Origin: a bacterium
GTDB taxonomy: Bacteria > Pseudomonadota > Gammaproteobacteria > Burkholderiales > Thiobacillaceae
Direction of reading: 5' to 3'
Length of the DNA stretch: 64,000 nucleotides
Assembly (NCBI GenBank): GCA_009772925.1
Contig: WOUQ01000002.1
Span: 1-64,000 of the forward strand
How positions within the stretch are numbered: the first letter of the stretch is position 1; each line of letters begins with the position of its first letter. This document shows positions 37,471 through 46,162 of this stretch, one piece after another. A model generated the notes under the pieces. The model had not been told where the DNA came from, did no database searches, and saw only the letters and a list, made by a program, of their open reading frames with translations. The translations under genes were made by a program, and so were the position numbers.

Positions 37471-39057
37471 TCAGAAGGTGTAGCGCACCTCCGTATACAC
37501 CCGATCCCTGTCGCCATACTGACCGAACAGGAAATCACCGGAGAACACGTCGACGCCGAACGAGGCGCGCCAGTTGCCGTCCATCCTCCAGTTCATCTTG
37601 AACTGGGCCAGCCAGTCGCGGTGATCGAGACTGCTGAACAGGCGCACGTCGGTTTCCAGTCGGGGGTGCAGGGCCTTGCTGACATGGTTGAAGGACAGGC
37701 CGCTTTCGACCTTGTCTACCAACAAGTCGGATTTTCGGCCGGGGATGCGCTGCTGATAGAACTGCACGTTGAAGCGTGTCTCCTGCGGGAAGCTCCACTC
37801 CAAACCAACGATGTAGTTGAGTGCGTTCTGTGCCACCAGGCCGTCGGCGTCGGCGGGATCCGAGGTGTACATCTGTTTGCCCGAGGTATAGACCGCCTCG
37901 GTCTTCAGCACCATGCTGCCCAGGTCCTTGCTGGTGGTGAGACCCCATTGCTGAATGCGTTTGTGGATCGGTCGGAACGTGACCACGGATCCCGCCACCG
38001 CCACCCGCTCGAATGCCGGCGAGGAATCGTTCGAACTGTAAAAAAACAGGGCCATGTCCCACCCATCCTTCAGATAGGACAGACGGGTGCCATAGGCGGA
38101 ATCGTCCAGGCCTTTGGGCTGATCTTCGGAAAGGATGTTGGCGGTGATGCCGGGCGGCGGCATGAAAGGATAGAACTCCGATCCGGGCTTGCCGATATCG
38201 TTGTAAGTCATGTGGGGGATCCACACCAGTTCGCCGTGGAAGTCCCCCATGAAGTACTCCGCCCTGGCCGCCCATTGGGGGAGGCGCGTCATGTCGAATT
38301 CGCGCAGTCCCGCCTCGCGCAGATCCTTGGCGGAGACGACATCGGCGAAGAACAGTCCGACCATTTCCCCCCAGATGATGTGCTGACGTCCCAGGCGGAA
38401 TTCCCAGTCATCCAGGTTGAAATCCATATAGGCTTCGCGGATGTCGGCCTGCAGACGCTGGTCGTCGCGCACACGGGAAGGGTAGAAGTCCGTCAGGTCG
38501 TAGATCGGGTCGTAATTGAGCTGGCCGCCCAGTTTCCAGGCCACTCCTCCGCTGCGCCCGGTGGCCGAGACATCCAGGGTGTTCTCGAACTTGGACCAAT
38601 GCCGTGGCTTGGCGTAGGTATAGGCGAGGCGGTTCTGATAGAACCCGGTGATCTTGGTCTGCCCTCCATCCTGTTTTGCCACCGCCGACCGGATCCCCGC
38701 AGCCGCCTCGGTCGGGGCCGCCGGCTGCGTGGTCCCCGGCGCGGGCTGGGCCACGTCCTTGTCGAGAAACAAATCGTCCAGGGAGGCCGGTTCCTTTCCG
38801 GGCTCGGGCTCCGGCGGCACGGTCTTGACGAACAGGTCATCCAGCGAAGCGGGATCCTTCTCCGCCGCGGGCTTGGCATCCAGGAACAGATCGTCCAGGG
38901 ACTGCGGCTCCCCCGCCGGCTTCGCGGCGATGCCTGGCGATGTCACGGCGGCCATGGCAAAAGCAAGCAGGAAGAATCCTCCCGCTCGGCTCAGGTCGGT
39001 GTGCCTGCTGGATATTGCTCGACATGTGAACGACACGGATTGCTCCCTATTCAACAA
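37471..39057 (-). CDS. Outer-membrane beta-barrel protein (DUF1302-like) with SLDDLF repeats
   Basis: 528 residues. After a signal-peptide-like stretch (AGGFFLLAFAMAAVTSPGIAA) come three copies of SLDDLF(L/V) about 20-25 residues apart in a proline/acid-rich linker, then a beta-strand-rich body: TKITGFYQNRLAYTYAKP, QADIREAYMDFNLDDWEFRLGRQHIIWGE, ending in aromatic YTEVRYTF as outer-membrane proteins do. The RLGRQ.I.WGE pattern resembles DUF1302-type porin-like proteins. The start overlaps the end of the FHA-ABC gene by 11 bases, so the two are coupled. Substrate unknown. Confidence 0.75.
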   Translation of the reverse strand: MLNREQSVSFTCRAISSRHTDLSRAGGFFLLAFAMAAVTSPGIAAKPAGEPQSLDDLFLDAKPAAEKDPASLDDLFVKTVPPEPEPGKEPASLDDLFLDKDVAQPAPGTTQPAAPTEAAAGIRSAVAKQDGGQTKITGFYQNRLAYTYAKPRHWSKFENTLDVSATGRSGGVAWKLGGQLNYDPIYDLTDFYPSRVRDDQRLQADIREAYMDFNLDDWEFRLGRQHIIWGEMVGLFFADVVSAKDLREAGLREFDMTRLPQWAARAEYFMGDFHGELVWIPHMTYNDIGKPGSEFYPFMPPPGITANILSEDQPKGLDDSAYGTRLSYLKDGWDMALFFYSSNDSSPAFERVAVAGSVVTFRPIHKRIQQWGLTTSKDLGSMVLKTEAVYTSGKQMYTSDPADADGLVAQNALNYIVGLEWSFPQETRFNVQFYQQRIPGRKSDLLVDKVESGLSFNHVSKALHPRLETDVRLFSSLDHRDWLAQFKMNWRMDGNWRASFGVDVFSGDFLFGQYGDRDRVYTEVRYTF

Positions 39058-40030
39058 TTTGTCCGTCGGAGAGTTCGACGACCCGATCCGCCATTTCCAT
39101 CACCCGCGGGTCGTGGGTGGAAAAAATGAAGGTCGTGCCTTCCTGTTGATTCAGTTGACGCATCAATTTGAGGATGTCCTCTCCGGTCTTGCGATCCAGA
39201 TTGGCCGTCGGTTCGTCGGCCAGAATGATCCTCGGCCGCGTGGCCAGGGCGCGGGCAATCGCCACGCGCTGCCGCTGGCCGCCGCTGAGCTCGTTGGGTC
39301 GGTGCCCCGCGAAACGCTCCAATCCGACAGCCTGGAGGGCGTGTTCCACCCGCTCCCGCCGTACCTCCTTGGTCAAATCTTTCTTCTGCAGCAGGGGATA
39401 TTCCACGTTCTCCCGCGCAGACAGAACCGGCAGCAGATTGAAGGTCTGGAATACGAAGCCGAGCGTGTTCAGCCTAAGATCGGCCAATTCGTCGGCGCTC
39501 CTGCTGCCCACATCCTGGCCATGGATGCGCACGCTGCCCGAGGAAGGCGAATCGATGCAGCCGATCATGTTGAGCAGGGTGGATTTGCCGCTGCCCGAGG
39601 GGCCGGCCAGGGCCAGGAATTCCCCCTGAAACACGGTCAGGGATACCTTGCTCAGGGCAATCACAGTCTGTTTGCCCAGGGCATACTCCCGGCTGACTTC
39701 CTGAATCTCCACCACCCGCTCGGCGGAGCGGGCCTCCGCCTCCACGTCTATCATGAATTGCAGGTGGAAAGGGGGGATGTGGATGCGGTCCCCATCGCGC
39801 AACTGCTCGTGCTGGATTTTTTCCCGGTTGACGTACACCCCGGCGCGGCTTTCCAGATCCTCCAGGAAATACAGGCCGTCATTGCAGGTCAGCCTGGCGT
39901 GGCGGCGGCTGACGGCAACGTCCGTCAATTGGATGTCGCACTCGTGCGAGCGGCCGATCAGCAGCGTCGGCTTGTACAAGGGGATGCTGCGCGCGACCTG
40001 CTGGTCCTGCCAGATCAGGATTCTTGCCAT
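39047..40030 (-). CDS. LolD/MacB-type ABC ATPase with N-terminal FHA domain
   Basis: 327 residues. Residues 1-95 form an FHA domain (TLLIGRSHECDIQLTDVAVS followed by RRHARL, with the GR and SRRH phosphothreonine-binding residues). Residues 105-327 form an ABC ATPase: Walker A GPSGSGKST, signature LSGGQRQRVAIARAL, Walker B IILADEPTANLD. The ATPase is of the LolD/MacB type that drives FtsX-like permeases. The fusion suggests that transport is gated by a phosphoprotein. Likely partners: the two permeases at 41020 and 42248. Confidence 0.9.
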   Translation of the reverse strand: MARILIWQDQQVARSIPLYKPTLLIGRSHECDIQLTDVAVSRRHARLTCNDGLYFLEDLESRAGVYVNREKIQHEQLRDGDRIHIPPFHLQFMIDVEAEARSAERVVEIQEVSREYALGKQTVIALSKVSLTVFQGEFLALAGPSGSGKSTLLNMIGCIDSPSSGSVRIHGQDVGSRSADELADLRLNTLGFVFQTFNLLPVLSARENVEYPLLQKKDLTKEVRRERVEHALQAVGLERFAGHRPNELSGGQRQRVAIARALATRPRIILADEPTANLDRKTGEDILKLMRQLNQQEGTTFIFSTHDPRVMEMADRVVELSDGQIVE

Positions 40031-40122
40031 GATGGATCCGTTATGCCCTTATGCGATATCGGCATCCGGTCGAACAACTGAAATGCGACGCGTCCCGCGG
40101 ATGCGCGCCCGAACGCCGGCAA

Positions 40123-40128
40123 TATAAT
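40123..40128 (+). promoter_or_regulatory. -10 box of the LolA-like gene
   Basis: A consensus TATAAT at 40123-40128 sits in the 173-base gap between the divergent FHA-ABC and LolA-like genes. No clear -35 is seen; an activator may be needed. Confidence 0.4.
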
Positions 40129-40203
40129 ACAGACGAACCAGCCCATTCAGCGATCGCCCGGGGTATCTTCCCCACTGAAACAGGCAAGAGGACGGGAATC
40201 GAC

Positions 40204-40992
40204 ATGAAATCGCATCGCATGATCGTAGGCGGCCTGCTGCTTTGCATGGCCGCCCTGCTTCCGGCATCGCCGATCACCGGCGCGCTGGCCTCCGCCGAGG
40301 AGGACGAGGGCGGAGACCGTCTTGCGCGCGAGGTGCTGGCCCGCGCCGACCGCATCCGCTTCCCCGAAGAGGGTTTCCAGGTCGACATCACCATCACCAC
40401 CACCACGCCGGACAATGACCCGGAGGTGCGCGCCTACCGCATCCTGTCCAGGGGCAACAACCAGACCCTGGTGCAGACCACGGCTCCGGCGGTGGACCGG
40501 GACCAGATCCTGCTCATGCGCGACCGCGATCTCTGGGCCTTCCTGCCCAACCTTTCCCAGCCCATCCGGCTCCCCCTCTCCCAGCGCCTCACCGGACAGG
40601 TGGCCAACGGCGACCTGGCTCGCGCCAATTTCGTCGGCGATTACACCCCACGCATCCTGCGTTCCGAACGCATCGGCGGCGATGCCTTCCACGTGCTCGA
40701 ACTGACCGCCGTGGACCGGTGGGTGACCTACCACCGTGTCCTCTACTGGGTCAACGAACGCAACGGCCGGCCTCACAAGGCCGAGTTCTACACCCTGTCC
40801 GGGCGGCTGCTGAAGACCTGCCAGTACCAGAACTTCAGGCAACTGGGTGGCGCGGTGCGTCCCACCGTGCTGGTGATCGACGACGCCCTGCGCGCGGGCA
40901 ACCGCTCCGTCCTGGAGTATGCCAACATGACCTTGCGGGATTTGCCGGAACGAGTCTTCAACAAGGATTACCTGAAGAAGCTGAGCCGCTGA
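40204..40992 (+). CDS. Periplasmic LolA-like outer membrane lipoprotein-sorting protein
   Basis: 262 residues. Signal peptide MKSHRMIVGGLLLCMAALLP with cleavage near ALASA. The mature part (ARADRIRFPEEGFQVDITIT, DQILLMRDRDLWAFLPNLSQ, GGDAFHVLELTA) has the LolA/COG2834-type half-barrel pattern that carries lipids or lipoproteins across the periplasm. Transcribed opposite to both its ABC and permease neighbours, yet set between them. Likely the periplasmic carrier for the FHA-ABC set. Confidence 0.8.
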   Translation: MKSHRMIVGGLLLCMAALLPASPITGALASAEEDEGGDRLAREVLARADRIRFPEEGFQVDITITTTTPDNDPEVRAYRILSRGNNQTLVQTTAPAVDRDQILLMRDRDLWAFLPNLSQPIRLPLSQRLTGQVANGDLARANFVGDYTPRILRSERIGGDAFHVLELTAVDRWVTYHRVLYWVNERNGRPHKAEFYTLSGRLLKTCQYQNFRQLGGAVRPTVLVIDDALRAGNRSVLEYANMTLRDLPERVFNKDYLKKLSR

Positions 40993-41019
40993 GGGCCGTT
41001 CCGGCGTGGAACGTCTTGC

Positions 41020-42231
41020 TCACACGTTTTGGCGCAAGGCGTCCACCACCGGCAGCCGCGCGGCCCGCCGCCCCGGCAGCACCGCGGCCAACACCGAGGC
41101 CACCGCGCCCACCACCAGAGCGGTCAGCAACACCCAGGGCACCACGCGCACGCTGGCCACGTAATCGGCGTTGGAACCCGGCGGCGGCGGCATGGCAATT
41201 CCCACGCTGGAAATACCCAGCGCCAGGGCGACGCCGAGCACCACCCCGGCCAGGCCGCCGATCAGACCCAGCAGGCCATACTCCAGCATGACCAGCCGGA
41301 ATACGTTGCCGCGCCTCTGGCCGAGCGCGAGCATGGTGCCGAATTCGCCGGTGCGTTCGTAGACCGCCATGTTCACCGTGCTGGCCACGCTCAGCACCAG
41401 CATCACCAGGATGATGAACTGCAACGCGCCGAACTGGCGGCGATAGAGCGCCACCGTCTTCTCGTAGAAATCCGCCAACTCGTACCAGGGCTTGACCTCG
41501 AACCCCAGTGGTTCCAGTTTCGCCTTCGCCAGGGCCAACGCCGCGTCCGTGGCCTCCGTCTCGCGCAGGGAAACGACCAGATTGTCCACCGCCGCGGTGT
41601 ACATCAGCTCCTGCGCCGCCGCCTGGGGAATGCGCACCGCGCGGTCGTCGTATTCCTTGAAGAACGTGCGAAACACGCCGACAACCTCGAACTCCAGGGT
41701 ATTGAGCGCGCCGTCGTGGGTGTTGACCACCAGCGTGATGTATTTGCCTGGACTCAGTTGCAGCGAGGCGGCCACGCCCTCGCCGACGAGGATGCCGTAG
41801 GCATCGGCGTCCCGCAGTTGCCGCCCGGCGACGATGACCGTGGCGCCGCCGAACTCGGCTTCCAGGTCGGGCTCCACGCCCTCGCCGAGGATGGGCTGGT
41901 CGGCTCGGCCGTTGTTGGCCAGGCCGGAGAAATTCAGGCGGGTCATCACCCCCGCCACCTGCGGGATTTCGCGCAAGGCCGCCACGGCCGGCTTGGGGTC
42001 CTCGATCAGGTAGCGGGCGGGTTCCCGCTTGGCGAATTCCAGATATCCCTGGCGGTAGACCTGCATGTGGCCGATGCGGGAGTGGATGGTGGCCTCGCGC
42101 AACTGGATGAAGACGTCCTCCACGAAGCCGCCGCTGACGATGATGGCCACCACGCCCGAGACGATGGCCGCCAGGGTGAGCGAGGTGCGCAGCCGGTTGC
42201 GGAAGATGTTGCGAAACGCAAGCTTGAGCAT
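41020..42231 (-). CDS. FtsX-like ABC permease (copy A)
   Basis: 403 residues. N-terminal helix (LTLAAIVSGVVAIIVSGGFVE), a periplasmic MacB-type domain of about 230 residues, then three C-terminal helices (FIILVMLVLSVASTVNMAVYE, GLLGLIGGLAGVVLGVALAL, WVLLTALVVGAVASVLAAVLP). The cytoplasmic ERTGEFGTMLALGQRRG is the coupling helix region for a LolD/MacB-type ATPase. Homologous to the next gene, both with an MPPPPG loop. 16 bases separate them, so they are probably a heterodimer. Confidence 0.88.
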   Translation of the reverse strand: MLKLAFRNIFRNRLRTSLTLAAIVSGVVAIIVSGGFVEDVFIQLREATIHSRIGHMQVYRQGYLEFAKREPARYLIEDPKPAVAALREIPQVAGVMTRLNFSGLANNGRADQPILGEGVEPDLEAEFGGATVIVAGRQLRDADAYGILVGEGVAASLQLSPGKYITLVVNTHDGALNTLEFEVVGVFRTFFKEYDDRAVRIPQAAAQELMYTAAVDNLVVSLRETEATDAALALAKAKLEPLGFEVKPWYELADFYEKTVALYRRQFGALQFIILVMLVLSVASTVNMAVYERTGEFGTMLALGQRRGNVFRLVMLEYGLLGLIGGLAGVVLGVALALGISSVGIAMPPPPGSNADYVASVRVVPWVLLTALVVGAVASVLAAVLPGRRAARLPVVDALRQNV

Positions 42232-42247
42232 GGCCCGGGCCCCTGAG

Positions 42248-43489
42248 TCAGATGTTGTGCCGCAAGGCGTTGACGATTTCCATGCGGGAAGCCTTCCAGG
42301 CGGGATAGAGGCCAGCGAGCAGGGTGGTGAGGAAGGCCATGGCGAACGCGGAGAGCAGCAGGTCCCAGGTGACCATCACCTCCCCCCGGTATCCTTCCTC
42401 CATGCCGGGCGGGGGCGGCATGGGGATGCCAACGTAGGAGATCAGCTCGGCCAGGCCGAAGCCCAGTGTCACGCCCAGCAGGCCGCCCGCCAGACCCAGC
42501 ATCAGCCCCTCGGCCGCGAACAACTGCAGGATGCGGCGGCGCCTGAAGCCGATGGCGAGCAGGGTGCCGATCTCGCCGGTGCGCTCCAGCACGTTCATGA
42601 CCAGCATATTGGAAATGCTCAGCACGATGATGCAGGCGATGATGAAGCGCAGCACCAGCATCTGTTTGGAGAACAGGCTGACGGTCTTGTTGTAGAAATC
42701 GGCACGTTCATACCAGGGTACGAATTCCAGGCCGCCGGCCTCGCCGCCGTAGCGCGTCCTGAACTCCGCCAGGCGCGCGTCGGTATGCTCGGTCTCGTCC
42801 AGCAGCACCAGCCAGGCATGGGCGCCCTCCGCCCGCAGCAGGCGTTGCCCCAGGCCGATGGGCAGGCGCAGGGCGGAATCGTCGTAGGCCTGGCTGCCGG
42901 TGATGAAGATCCCCGCCACGGTCGCCTCCACCGCATTCACCCCGCCGGTGGAAGGGCTGGCCAGCAGGGCCACGGTGGCGCCCGGCTTGACATCCAGGCT
43001 GCGCGCCAGGCCGCGCCCCAGGATGACCTCGGGCGCGTCGGCAGCGGACAGGTCGCGGCCCTCGACGATGCGGAACGCCTTGCTGAGTTCCGCCTCCTTG
43101 GCGGGATCCACGCCATCCGCGAGGAAAGACACGGTGTTCTCGCCATGACTGATCAATCCGGCCAGGCTCAGACGGGGCGCCACCAGCTTCACACCGGCAT
43201 GGTTCTCGATGGCCTGGCGTTGCTCCACTTCGCCGGGCAACAGATAAGCGAAGGGATCGGCGGCGCCGGCCTTGAAATAGCCCGGTCGGACCACCTGGAC
43301 GTGGCCCAACTGGGACTGGATGGTGCCTTCCCGCATCGCCCAGAAGATCCACTGCACGAAACCTTCCGCCAGGACCATGGCGATCACCCCCACCGCCACG
43401 ATGAGAAGGGCGATGGAGGCGCGGCGCCGGTTGCGCGCCAGGTTGCGCGCGGCGAAGCCGAGTCCGGACAGCAAATCCCGCGCCTTCAT
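42248..43489 (-). CDS. FtsX-like ABC permease (copy B)
   Basis: 413 residues, same topology as copy [21 protein letters not shown] helix, large periplasmic domain, then three helices. It has ERTGEIGTLLAIGFRRRRIL as ATPase-coupling segment and IPMPPPPGMEEGY as the matching proline loop. First gene of the minus-strand pair. No ATPase lies beside it; the FHA-ABC gene 2.2 kb away is the obvious candidate. Confidence 0.88.
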   Translation of the reverse strand: MKARDLLSGLGFAARNLARNRRRASIALLIVAVGVIAMVLAEGFVQWIFWAMREGTIQSQLGHVQVVRPGYFKAGAADPFAYLLPGEVEQRQAIENHAGVKLVAPRLSLAGLISHGENTVSFLADGVDPAKEAELSKAFRIVEGRDLSAADAPEVILGRGLARSLDVKPGATVALLASPSTGGVNAVEATVAGIFITGSQAYDDSALRLPIGLGQRLLRAEGAHAWLVLLDETEHTDARLAEFRTRYGGEAGGLEFVPWYERADFYNKTVSLFSKQMLVLRFIIACIIVLSISNMLVMNVLERTGEIGTLLAIGFRRRRILQLFAAEGLMLGLAGGLLGVTLGFGLAELISYVGIPMPPPPGMEEGYRGEVMVTWDLLLSAFAMAFLTTLLAGLYPAWKASRMEIVNALRHNI

Positions 43490-43593
43490 CAGCGGCCTCG
43501 CCGCCCGCCGCGGGCGGGCGATGAGTTAGCATGGCGATGCCGCGCCGGCGCCGGCGCGGCCTGGAACTCCCGCATGCCCATGGTTGGAGAAAT

Positions 43594-44844
43594 ATGCCGA
43601 ATCATGTTTCCTCGCTGCCGCCCGAGTCGGCGCGGTCCGCCGGGCAAGGCCCCGTCATTCTACTCGTGGCGGAAGCGGTCACACTCGCCCATTTCGCCCG
43701 CATCGCCACGCTCGCAGAAGCGCTCCACCCGGGGCCCTGGCGCGTGCAGGTCGCCGCGGATCCGCGCTACGCCGCGCTGGCGCCAGCACTCGCCGACCGG
43801 TTGCTGCCACTGCGTTCCATCTCCGGCGCCGCCTTTACCGACGCACTGACGCGCGGCCGGCCCCTCTATGACGAGGCGACCCTGGCCGCCTACGTGGAAG
43901 ACGACCTGGAACTGCTGGACCGGGTCCGGCCCGATCTGGTGGTGGGGGATTTCCGCCTGTCCCTGGCAGTCAGCGCCCCCCTGCGCGGCATCCCCTATGC
44001 CGCCCTGGTCAACGCCTACTGGAGCCCCTACGCCGAACTGCGCTACCCGGTGCCCGATCTGCCCGTCACCCGCCTGCTCGGCGCCGGCATCGGCCAGGTC
44101 CTGTTCGATCTCGCCCGGCCGCTGGCCTTCGCCCTGCATGCCCGCCCCCTCAACCGGCTGCGCCGGCGTTTCGGCCTGCCCGCCCTGGGCGCGGACCTGC
44201 GCCACGTCTACACATGGGGCGACCAAACCTGGTACGCCGACCTGCCGGAACTGATCCCCACCCGGCCGCTCCCCCCCCATCACCGCCATATCGGCCCGGT
44301 GCTCTGGTCGGCGCGCGCGCCCCTGCCGCCCTGGTGGCGCGAACTGCCGGAAGATCGACCGATCGTTTGCGTCACCCTGGGCAGCTCCGGTCGCGCCGAC
44401 ATGCTGCCGGCGATCCTCGACACCCTGGCCCGCCTGCCGGTCACGGTGGTGGCGGCCACCCTGGGCCAGCAGGTCGCGACCCCTCTCCCGGACAACGTCT
44501 TCCTGGCCGATTACCTGCCGCTGGCGGAAACCCTGGCCCGTTCCCGGCTGCTGGTTTGCAACGGCGGCAGCCTGTCCACCTACCAGGCCATGGCCGCCGG
44601 CATAGCGTGCATCGGCCTGGGCTCGAACCTGGACCAGATGCTGAACATGGCCGCCGTGCGGCGCCTGGGCTGCGGCCTCGGCCTGCGCGCGGCGAACCTT
44701 TCCGCCGCCGCCCTGCGCGCCGCCGTGCTGTCCGTGCTCGACGACCCCGCGCCGGCCGAGGCGGCCCGGCGCATGGGCCGGATCCTGCAAGGCTATGATT
44801 CCCCCGGGCGCTTCCGCGCGGCAGTGGCGGACATGCTGCGCTGA
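43594..44844 (+). CDS. UGT/MGT-type glycosyltransferase (copy 1)
   Basis: 416 residues, GT-B fold of the UDP-glycosyltransferase/macrolide glycosyltransferase type. Acceptor half: VILLVAEAVTLAHFARIATL, DLVVGDFRLSLAVSAPLRGI. Donor half: IVCVTLGSSGRADMLPAILD, LVCNGGSLSTYQAMAAGIACIGLG, which is where HGG.GT normally lies; here the histidine is replaced (CNGGSLST). The start 43594 follows GGAGA; the open frame extends further up without a better signal. Sugar and acceptor unknown. Confidence 0.82.
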   Translation: MPNHVSSLPPESARSAGQGPVILLVAEAVTLAHFARIATLAEALHPGPWRVQVAADPRYAALAPALADRLLPLRSISGAAFTDALTRGRPLYDEATLAAYVEDDLELLDRVRPDLVVGDFRLSLAVSAPLRGIPYAALVNAYWSPYAELRYPVPDLPVTRLLGAGIGQVLFDLARPLAFALHARPLNRLRRRFGLPALGADLRHVYTWGDQTWYADLPELIPTRPLPPHHRHIGPVLWSARAPLPPWWRELPEDRPIVCVTLGSSGRADMLPAILDTLARLPVTVVAATLGQQVATPLPDNVFLADYLPLAETLARSRLLVCNGGSLSTYQAMAAGIACIGLGSNLDQMLNMAAVRRLGCGLGLRAANLSAAALRAAVLSVLDDPAPAEAARRMGRILQGYDSPGRFRAAVADMLR

Positions 44845-44884
44845 ACCACCCCCACGCCCAACCCGCAACCGTCCGAGGAGTCCC

Positions 44885-45541
44885 ATGCGCGCCATCGATG
44901 CCAAGCAGATCAGCCTTTTTTTCCTACTGTTGGGCGTGATCATCGCCCTCGCCGTAGCCACCACCTGGTTCGCGCTGGGCGGTCTCCCCCTCGGTGATTT
45001 CCGCGGCGTCGTCCTGACGGCCGCCGGCATCCTGCTGTTCTATCTGTATGCCTTCGCCGTCTATCGCCTGTTTCTGTGGTTCATGCCCCTGCGCGAAGGC
45101 GAGCTGGCGGAAGGCTCGCGTGAGGAATTCGCCGCCCAGGTCAACATTCTTTTCTATCTCATGCTGTTCAACAGCCTCATCCGCACCCACTTTCTGCCCG
45201 TGCCCCTGATGCGCCTGGTCTACCAGGCCCTGGGCACGCGTATGGGCGCCAACACCTACAGCGCCGGCGTGATCCTCGACCCGCCGCTCACCGAACTGGG
45301 CGCCAACTGCATCATCGGCCACGACGCCGTGCTGTTCAGCCACGCCATCGAAGGCCGCCACTTCGCCCTCGCCCGCATCCGTGTCGGCGACAACGTCACC
45401 ATCGGCGCCACCGCCGTGATCATGTCCGGGGTGAGCATCGGCGACGGCGCCATCGTCTCCGCCGGCTCCGTGGTGCTGAAGGACACGCAGATCGGCCCCG
45501 GCGAGATCTGGGGCGGGGTGCCGGCCAAGCGGATCAAGTGA
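44885..45541 (+). CDS. Hexapeptide-repeat acyltransferase with membrane anchor
   Basis: 218 residues. Two N-terminal transmembrane helices (FFLLLGVIIALAVATTWFAL, VVLTAAGILLFYLYAFAVYRL), then a left-handed beta-helix domain: GANTYSAGVILDPPLTELGA, IGHDAVLF, VGDNVTIGATAVIMSGVSIGDG, ending GGVPAKRIK as in NeuD/CysE-type acetyltransferases. Good ribosome site GAGGAG. Likely modifies a surface glycan or lipid in step with the preceding glycosyltransferase. Confidence 0.85.
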   Translation: MRAIDAKQISLFFLLLGVIIALAVATTWFALGGLPLGDFRGVVLTAAGILLFYLYAFAVYRLFLWFMPLREGELAEGSREEFAAQVNILFYLMLFNSLIRTHFLPVPLMRLVYQALGTRMGANTYSAGVILDPPLTELGANCIIGHDAVLFSHAIEGRHFALARIRVGDNVTIGATAVIMSGVSIGDGAIVSAGSVVLKDTQIGPGEIWGGVPAKRIK

Positions 45542-45558
45542 ACAGGCCAGCCGCTGCC

Positions 45559-45822
45559 ATGCTGGCGTTCTTTCCCGGGCAGGGCTTGGCCCCGATCTAC
45601 GACATGCTGCCGATGGGCTACGCCCCGCAACCTGGGGGCGAAGTACCGCCCCACGAATACCGCCCCCCTTTACCCTTGCCCGTGGATGCAACGGCATGGC
45701 GCAAAGCGGGTGAAGCCGCCCTGGCCTACTGGCGGAGATGCGCGGAAGACCCACTCATCAGCGAGGAATTCCGGGCCATTTGCGCGGCAAACCACGGCAC
45801 GCTGCGGAGGGTGCTGGACTGA
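45559..45822 (+). pseudogene. C-terminal fragment of a HipA/YjjJ-type kinase
   Basis: About 85 codons (FFPGQGLAPIYDMLPMGYAP to CAANHGTLRRVLD) are nearly identical in protein sequence to the last 85 residues of the YjjJ-like gene at 48254-49618, but on the opposite strand. Everything before the activation-loop region LAP.YDMLPMGY is missing, including the ATP loop and catalytic loop, so it cannot be a kinase. A relic of a duplicated or recombined toxin gene. Confidence 0.8.
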
Positions 45823-45882
45823 CGCGCCGCCACCGTCCCCTAACCCGGACTTTGCATGCAATGCATTGGCGCGACCTCTCCC

Positions 45883-45956
45883 GTAGGAGCGGCTTCAGCC
45901 GCGAAGCTCGCGTTCATGACCGCACACACCGAATTCGCGGCTGAAGCCGCTCCTAC
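45883..45956. repeat. REP hairpin (GTAGGAGCGGCTTCAGCC type)
   Basis: Arms at 45883-45905 and 45934-45956 are exact 23-base inverted copies beginning GTAGGAGCGGCTTCAGCC, around a 28-base loop. This REP sequence is common in gamma- and betaproteobacteria. The region 45823-46022 otherwise shows no gene. Confidence 0.9.
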
Positions 45957-46022
45957 CAGGGCTTTGGGGGTTTCGCGAAAGATCCGGCCTCAGAGCCACA
46001 CCTTGTTCGACAGGCCAGCCGC

Positions 46023-46045
46023 TGTCGGGGATTTTTACACTTGCC
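46023..46045 (+). promoter_or_regulatory. PEP-CTERM box, distal copy (candidate PrsR site)
   Basis: TGTCGGGGATTTTTACAC then TTGCC. It shares TGTCGGGGRTTTTTACACT with the copy at 46163. The TGT...ACA halves are a dyad, as a Fis-type dimer would need. Centre about 245 bases before the predicted start of transcription. Confidence 0.6.
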
Positions 46046-46162
46046 TTGGCCCGACCATCCTTTACTTTTCAATGACTTGTGCTCACCTGCTAACAAGTAT
46101 CTGGAAAACGCGCGGCCGCGCGGGCAGCGTGGCCGCGGGGCGGCCCCCGGCGCCCGCGGGAG

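Larger units (their letters stand above)
45542..46024 (+). repeat. Segment bounded by a 15-base direct repeat
   Basis: ACAGGCCAGCCGCTG occurs at 45542-45556, right after the acetyltransferase stop, and again at 46010-46024, right before the first PEP-CTERM box. Between them lie the HipA fragment and a REP pair. Removing one repeat and the 453 bases between would join the acetyltransferase directly to the PEP-CTERM control region. This looks like an insertion scar. Confidence 0.6.

Noticed and set aside
45538-45822. Separate small gene starting at 45538
   Set aside because: Its sequence is only the tail of a HipA-type kinase, and the apparent start lies in the 15-base direct repeat. Treated as a fragment.
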